17,456 nucleotides of DNA from Candidatus Poribacteria bacterium (lineage in GTDB: Bacteria > Poribacteria > WGA-4E > WGA-3G): NCBI GenBank assembly GCA_028824575.1, contig JAPPDN010000539.1, forward strand, positions 1 to 17,456. Direction: 5' to 3'. The number at the start of each line of letters is the position of its first letter. Within the stretch, counting starts at the first letter, position 1. A model generated the notes under the pieces. That model saw only the letters and a list, made by a program, of their open reading frames with translations, made no database searches and was not told the DNA's origin. This document shows positions 14,486-17,456 of the stretch, one piece after another. A program made the translations under genes and the position numbers.

Positions 14486-14523
14486 GTTATACCAGTGTAA
14501 CATTAACTAAAGTTTAGACAATT
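14486..14523 (-). promoter_or_regulatory. Upstream element with ACTAAAGTTTRGACAATT repeat, copy A
   Basis: ACTAAAGTTTAGACAATT (14506-14523) lies upstream of the SMP-30 gene; on the minus strand it is followed by an extended -10-like TGGTATAAC (14494-14486). A near-identical 18-mer (17/18) lies upstream of the next gene. The -10 is so close to the Shine-Dalgarno that, if used, the transcript would start almost at the ribosome site, so promoter function is uncertain. Confidence 0.35.
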
Positions 14524-14554
14524 GCTGGAACTGCGAGTGCTTAATGAAATCAAG

Positions 14555-14568
14555 GGCGGATTGCCGCC
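14555..14568 (-). terminator. Small GC hairpin after the 148-aa membrane protein gene
   Basis: GGCGG-ATTG-CCGCC is a perfect 5-bp stem with a 4-nt loop, 25 nt past the stop at 14593 in the minus direction. No T tract follows (CTTGATTTC), so it is at best a weak or factor-dependent terminator. Confidence 0.3.
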
Positions 14569-14592
14569 TCTCGGAAACCTTAGGAATTCACG

Positions 14593-15039
14593 TTAATAAA
14601 AGTAATAACTGGAAGATGTAGACTCTTCTACTACCAAGATAATGAGAGCCCCATACAATGCAGCAACTACACAGGTGCCGGCAACACATCCCTCGATAGC
14701 TCCGCGTGTCTGAATATTTTTGGCTTTTGATGTGTAGGCATCGGCGTAAAAGGCGACATATTCGGGTGATTTTCCAAGGAGCGCACTGGCAGGAGGAGCG
14801 GGTTCATACAAATAACCTCCAGCGATTGCGGCAAGACCACCAACACCTCCGAGAAGACCCCCAAAACAGCCGAATATACGCCATATATTCTGATTCGTGC
14901 GAGCTACCGCATCCCTTTGGGCAGCGTTCATGGCTTCAGCCTGAACCGAAAGTTGTTGCGCTAACGTCACAAAAGGCATTCCGAAGGTTAGGAGTGCCAT
15001 GAAAAGAACAAAAAAATGGAATGCGGAATCTATTTTCAT
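14593..15039 (-). CDS. Small exported/membrane protein with glycine-rich helix, unknown function
   Basis: A 148-aa protein I do not recognise. Residues 1-27 are a signal peptide or first helix (ends VTLAQ). A Gly-rich membrane helix spans about 54-78 (IFGCFGGLLGGVGGLAAIAG), and a third spans about 117-137. The loop between them has KSPEYVAFYADAYTSKAKN (90-108), a Tyr/Lys-rich conserved-looking stretch that then reaches GAIEGCVAGTC. The glycine packing recalls glycine-zipper inner or outer membrane proteins. AAAGGG supports the ATG. It is a single gene on the minus strand, with its own upstream repeat element. Confidence 0.7.
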   Translation of the reverse strand: MKIDSAFHFFVLFMALLTFGMPFVTLAQQLSVQAEAMNAAQRDAVARTNQNIWRIFGCFGGLLGGVGGLAAIAGGYLYEPAPPASALLGKSPEYVAFYADAYTSKAKNIQTRGAIEGCVAGTCVVAALYGALIILVVEESTSSSYYFY

Positions 15040-15099
15040 CTATTTCCCTTTCAATATATAACAAGAACCTAAGTTGCTACCTAAGCGAAACAACCGATT

Positions 15100-15146
15100 C
15101 AATCATATACAGGCATCTGTAATGATTCACTAAAGTTTGGACAATT
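15100..15146 (-). promoter_or_regulatory. Upstream element with ACTAAAGTTTRGACAATT repeat, copy B
   Basis: ACTAAAGTTTGGACAATT (15129-15146) is upstream of the 148-aa membrane protein gene, in the same orientation and setting as copy A. On the minus strand TTTAGTGAATCATTACA follows, and then a -10-like TATGAT (15107-15102), a layout that parallels copy A (TTTAGTTAATGTTACA, then TATAAC). Confidence 0.35.
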
Positions 15147-15222
15147 TGTCTGTTATTCAGGTAAGTTTTCGCGGAAGAGGGTCAAAGCTCGTTGGAAACC
15201 TAAATATTCGCTGAAAATATCT

Positions 15223-15251
15223 TTGACAACTATCCTTTTTAATGTTAACAT
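15223..15251 (+). promoter_or_regulatory. Sigma70-like promoter, plus strand
   Basis: TTGACA (15223-15228), a 17-nt spacer, then TAACAT (15246-15251). Transcription would run toward the secreted-protein gene at 15516 and pass antisense through the tRNA-Arg. It is the best plus-strand promoter I see for that operon, but a start nearer the gene is possible. Confidence 0.45.
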
Positions 15252-15325
15252 ACTCTTAAAGTGTAGATATGGGGTTTCACGTGGTGATCGTGTGCTTTGC
15301 ACACCATCCATTTAAAGTAAAAGAA

Positions 15326-15398
<73 letters not shown>

Positions 15399-15448
15399 AT
15401 AGAGGTTTCAAGAACGAAACCGATACTCACTTATAGACATTTCTAATT

Positions 15449-15477
15449 ATTTTAACAGATTCAGTGTCTTTTGTCAA
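15449..15477 (-). promoter_or_regulatory. Sigma70 promoter of tRNA-Arg
   Basis: On the minus strand TTGACA (15477-15472), a 17-nt spacer and TAAAAT (15454-15449) form a near-consensus promoter about 50 nt before the tRNA. It lies inside the 5' leader of the divergent plus-strand gene at 15516. Confidence 0.75.
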
Positions 15478-15515
15478 GTTTTTCAGCAAGAAAAAATCTA
15501 AGGAGGAGTAGTAGG

Positions 15516-16613
15516 GTGAAACGCAAATTCAAACAATTTTCAATTCTCACGGTTTTGGTTGTCTTTCTATTCAGTTTTGCCCCAGATATAGTAGAGAGCC
15601 GCCGCGGCGGTTTTGGTGGCGGACGGAGCTTCAGTCGTAGCCGGAGTTTTAGTCGCAGCTCAACCCGGCGGAGTTACAGCGCACCGAAGCGATCCACGAG
15701 TAGCACACGCAGCAGTACTCGTTCATCAACACGGACGACGCGCAGCGCAGGGAGTACCTATAGCAGGAGTAGTGCCTCAAGATCAACCAGCACGCGTGCG
15801 AGCACAACAGCACGTCAGAGACAGACCGCAACGAGCCGTGCGAAAGCGACGACCGCAACAAATCGAAGCACAACTGCTACACGCAGCCAGCAACGCGCAA
15901 CAACTGCGACGAACCGAAAACAGGTTCGACAACTCAAATCACAAAACCGCACTTTGAAACGCCAGGTCAGAACAGCCAATCGTCAGACTGCCCGCGCACG
16001 GCGGGATCAACGCTCCACTATTAACATCAACAACTATGGTGGATATTACCCTATGATGGGGTATTCGATGTACAGCATGAGCGCATCTATGGCGTTTAAC
16101 AATCTGATGTTCGGTATCTATTTCCATGATTACTACAACCACTCGATTCGCCATAGCTACCTGTGGCATTATCACCATCGGGATTATGATCGGTCGCATT
16201 GGAGTGCCGAAAAACAGGCGGAATACGAGTACTATAAGGATTACTACGAGAGTCAAGGTGTTGAACCGAACGCAAATTACGTGGATCCGGGGACCAATGC
16301 GGATGAAAACTATGTGGCAAGTTATGTTGAAGAAAATCCAGATAAATTTTACGGGGATGGCGCAGAGGTCTACACTGTTGACGAACTCCCAGATGAAGCG
16401 GCAATCAAAGAGGAACTCCTCGCAGCTGCTGGAGAGACACCAACAGTAACGACACCCACTGCATCAACAACCCAGACGCGGGCACCACCGACCACGCGGA
16501 CTGTTTATGTAGAGAAAAAGACATCTGGCGCGACTTGGTTCGTCCTTATTTTTGGAAGCCTCCTTATTGTCGGTGTAGTTGTATTGGTGATGTATAACAA
16601 AGGTTATTTTTAG
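15516..16613 (+). CDS. Ser/Arg/Thr-rich exported, C-terminally anchored protein
   Basis: A 365-aa protein with no family I recognise. The start is GTG at 15516, with AAGGAGG 9 nt upstream; an in-frame TTG at 15471 adds 15 residues but lacks a ribosome site. Residues 1-24 are a signal peptide or anchor (KRKFKQFSILTVLVVFLFSF). RRGGFGGGRSFSRSRSFSRS opens a low-complexity Arg/Ser/Thr region to about residue 135. A basic coiled-coil-like stretch follows (135-165), then a Tyr/Met/His-rich part (NNYGGYYPMMGYSMYSM, HYHHRDYDRSHW). An acidic section (248-300), a Thr/Pro linker (307-330) and a C-terminal membrane helix (340-359) with a short basic end complete it. The very basic half could bind nucleic acid or anionic polymers outside the cell; that is inference. 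It is followed 8 nt later by the next gene. Confidence 0.8.
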   Translation: MKRKFKQFSILTVLVVFLFSFAPDIVESRRGGFGGGRSFSRSRSFSRSSTRRSYSAPKRSTSSTRSSTRSSTRTTRSAGSTYSRSSASRSTSTRASTTARQRQTATSRAKATTATNRSTTATRSQQRATTATNRKQVRQLKSQNRTLKRQVRTANRQTARARRDQRSTININNYGGYYPMMGYSMYSMSASMAFNNLMFGIYFHDYYNHSIRHSYLWHYHHRDYDRSHWSAEKQAEYEYYKDYYESQGVEPNANYVDPGTNADENYVASYVEENPDKFYGDGAEVYTVDELPDEAAIKEELLAAAGETPTVTTPTASTTQTRAPPTTRTVYVEKKTSGATWFVLIFGSLLIVGVVVLVMYNKGYF

Positions 16614-16621
16614 GTGGTGAT

Positions 16622-17245
16622 ATGGCATTATTTGGTAGAAAAAATGGAAGATCCCTATTCGGGAAAAAGAAAGATACCGAACCTAAAAAGCCGGAACGGC
16701 ATGAGTTGGTTGACATTCCAATTGACAGCATGATTGAACTCTCCGATGTCATCACTTATGAGGAGACTGGAGATACTTCACACGCCTTCAAGCTTGTCAC
16801 ACGAAAGAAGTATGAGGGTGCCAGTCTGCGTCGCTATATGTATCATGTTCGCGACGCAGAGGAAGAAGTTGTACTCGGCGTTGACCATGTTGCAGGAACC
16901 ACGGACGAGTACGAGATTTCCCGATGGATTGTTGATGATGAATGTGAACTCGCTGATCCGCTGCCTGATTACATGACGCTCTATTTTCCAGACCCGGATA
17001 ATGAAGACGAAGACATCGCCCTTGAATACAGCCGACAGGATATTGTGCCTGCAACTCTCACCGTTACGGATGCTCAGGGAGAAGAGAGGTTCGATGTTGA
17101 ACTCCACGAATACGCCAGCGGTGATGATGAGTTTATGTCTATTGAACTCTGTGGGGATTGGCTAACTTTCTATACCGGTGTACTCATCACGCGTTCTGAT
17201 ATAGAGATCTATCCAGCGATGGAACCACAGTCTGGCAGCAGATAA
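16622..17245 (+). CDS. Hypothetical acidic soluble protein, second gene of the plus-strand operon
   Basis: A 207-aa protein with a basic start (MALFGRKNGRSLFGKKK), then an acidic beta-rich body (MIELSDVITYEETGD, MYHVRDAEEEVVLGVDHVAG, DYMTLYFPDPDNEDEDIALE, DWLTFYTGVLITRSDIEIYP). It has no signal peptide or membrane segment. The strand-rich pattern with YEISRWIVDDE loosely recalls DUF4178-like proteins, which I cannot confirm. AGGTGG lies just before the ATG, and the gap to the preceding gene is 8 nt, so the two are co-transcribed and may work together, for instance as a cytoplasmic partner of the anchored basic protein. Confidence 0.7.
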   Translation: MALFGRKNGRSLFGKKKDTEPKKPERHELVDIPIDSMIELSDVITYEETGDTSHAFKLVTRKKYEGASLRRYMYHVRDAEEEVVLGVDHVAGTTDEYEISRWIVDDECELADPLPDYMTLYFPDPDNEDEDIALEYSRQDIVPATLTVTDAQGEERFDVELHEYASGDDEFMSIELCGDWLTFYTGVLITRSDIEIYPAMEPQSGSR

Positions 17246-17265
17246 ATTTCATCCTCTATCTATCT

Positions 17266-17295
17266 GTGAGGCGAGGTTTTTGTACCTTGCCTCAC
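17266..17295. terminator. Strong 12-bp hairpin at the end of the plus-strand operon
   Basis: GTGAGGCGAGGT - TTTTGT - ACCTTGCCTCAC forms a 12-bp stem (one G-T pair), 20 nt after the stop of the preceding gene. No T tract follows on either strand, so it may be a factor-dependent terminator, an mRNA 3'-end stabiliser, or a bidirectional element with the minus-strand remnant, whose stop codon lies within it. Confidence 0.5.
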
Positions 17296-17405
17296 GGCAA
17301 CCCAACATCCTTTTCCATATTCTCGATCAGTTGGGTCCCGTCGGAATGACCCGCTTTATCAGCATACGTAGACCTGGCACCGGCGATTATCAAAACCTTC
17401 CGAGA
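17292..17405 (-). pseudogene. Possible 3' remnant of a minus-strand gene
   Basis: An open frame of 37 codons on the minus strand (KVLIIAGARSTYADKAGHSD, then GTQLIENMEKDVGLP) ends at TGA 17294-17292. It has a protein-like composition but no start, and is closed upstream by a stop inside the hairpin element at 17401-17442. It may be the tail of a gene cut by that element. No family assigned. Confidence 0.3.
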
Positions 17406-17442
17406 CTAAAACCCCGTCCTTTAGGGCGGGGATACAGTCTCG
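17401..17442. mobile_element. Nested hairpin resembling an IS200/IS605-type element end
   Basis: An outer stem CGAGACT (17401-17407)/AGTCTCG (17436-17442) encloses an inner stem CCCCGTCC/GGGCGGGG (17412-17431) with loop TTTA. Sequences of the CCCCGTCCTTTAGGGCGGGG kind are typical of the subterminal hairpins of IS605/TnpB elements. No tnpA or tnpB is seen here; the rest may lie past the right edge or be lost. Confidence 0.45.
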
Positions 17443-17456
17443 CTTTAGTGAATTAG

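Noticed and set aside
15290..15304. GTGTGC-TTT-GCACAC hairpin as a tRNA terminator
   Set aside because: No T tract on the minus strand and a very short loop; kept only as a note.
15471..15515. TTG start for the Ser/Arg-rich protein
   Set aside because: No ribosome site; AAGGAGG 9 nt before the GTG at 15516 gives a clean signal peptide.

Overview
The window is a gene-dense piece of a bacterial chromosome of intermediate GC. The gene content (RRE-glycosyltransferase fusions, SMP-30 and ThuA-like proteins, NagA, many short intergenic repeats) suggests an uncultured marine or sponge-associated bacterium, perhaps a Poribacteria-like lineage. That is inference from general knowledge of gene content; no marker gene here fixes the taxonomy. 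Nearly everything up to about 15,400 lies on the minus strand, and a short plus-strand operon follows.

Region 1 (about 1-8,800, minus strand) is the most unusual part. In transcription order it holds two proteins that each join an N-terminal PqqD-like domain (RiPP recognition element, RRE) to a GT-B glycosyltransferase (8794-7079 and 6974-5253), a frameshifted short peptide gene (5263-5070), a SAM methyltransferase (4863-3967), an A24 (prepilin-peptidase-like) membrane protein (3801-2665), a periplasmic phosphoesterase-like/tetraheme cytochrome/thioredoxin-fold fusion (2466-604), and an intact 89-aa peptide gene with a conserved leader and a six-cysteine tail (541-272). The two peptide genes share leader and upstream sequence, so the locus looks like a peptide modification and export system built on RRE-guided glycosyltransferases: the sugar enzymes would find the leader, the methyltransferase could add a further mark, the A24 protein or signal peptidase would cut the leader, and the redox protein could handle the cysteines. 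The function is inference; the gene content and the homology of the two leaders are visible.

Region 2 (8,795-14,470, minus strand) is housekeeping and metabolism: an SMP-30/gluconolactonase-like protein, then a dTMP/folate group dut - thyA - HTH-like hypothetical - folA, then a ThuA-like protein and NagA. A 155-bp MITE-like element with 12-bp inverted ends and a 5-bp target duplication sits between the ThuA-like gene and nagA.

Region 3 (14,471-17,456) holds a small membrane protein, a tRNA-Arg(CCG) with a consensus-like promoter (both minus strand), a plus-strand pair encoding a Ser/Arg/Thr-rich secreted or anchored protein and a cytoplasmic-looking hypothetical protein, and at the very end a nested hairpin resembling an IS200/IS605-type end next to a short open remnant. 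No CRISPR array, rRNA or complete transposase is present.
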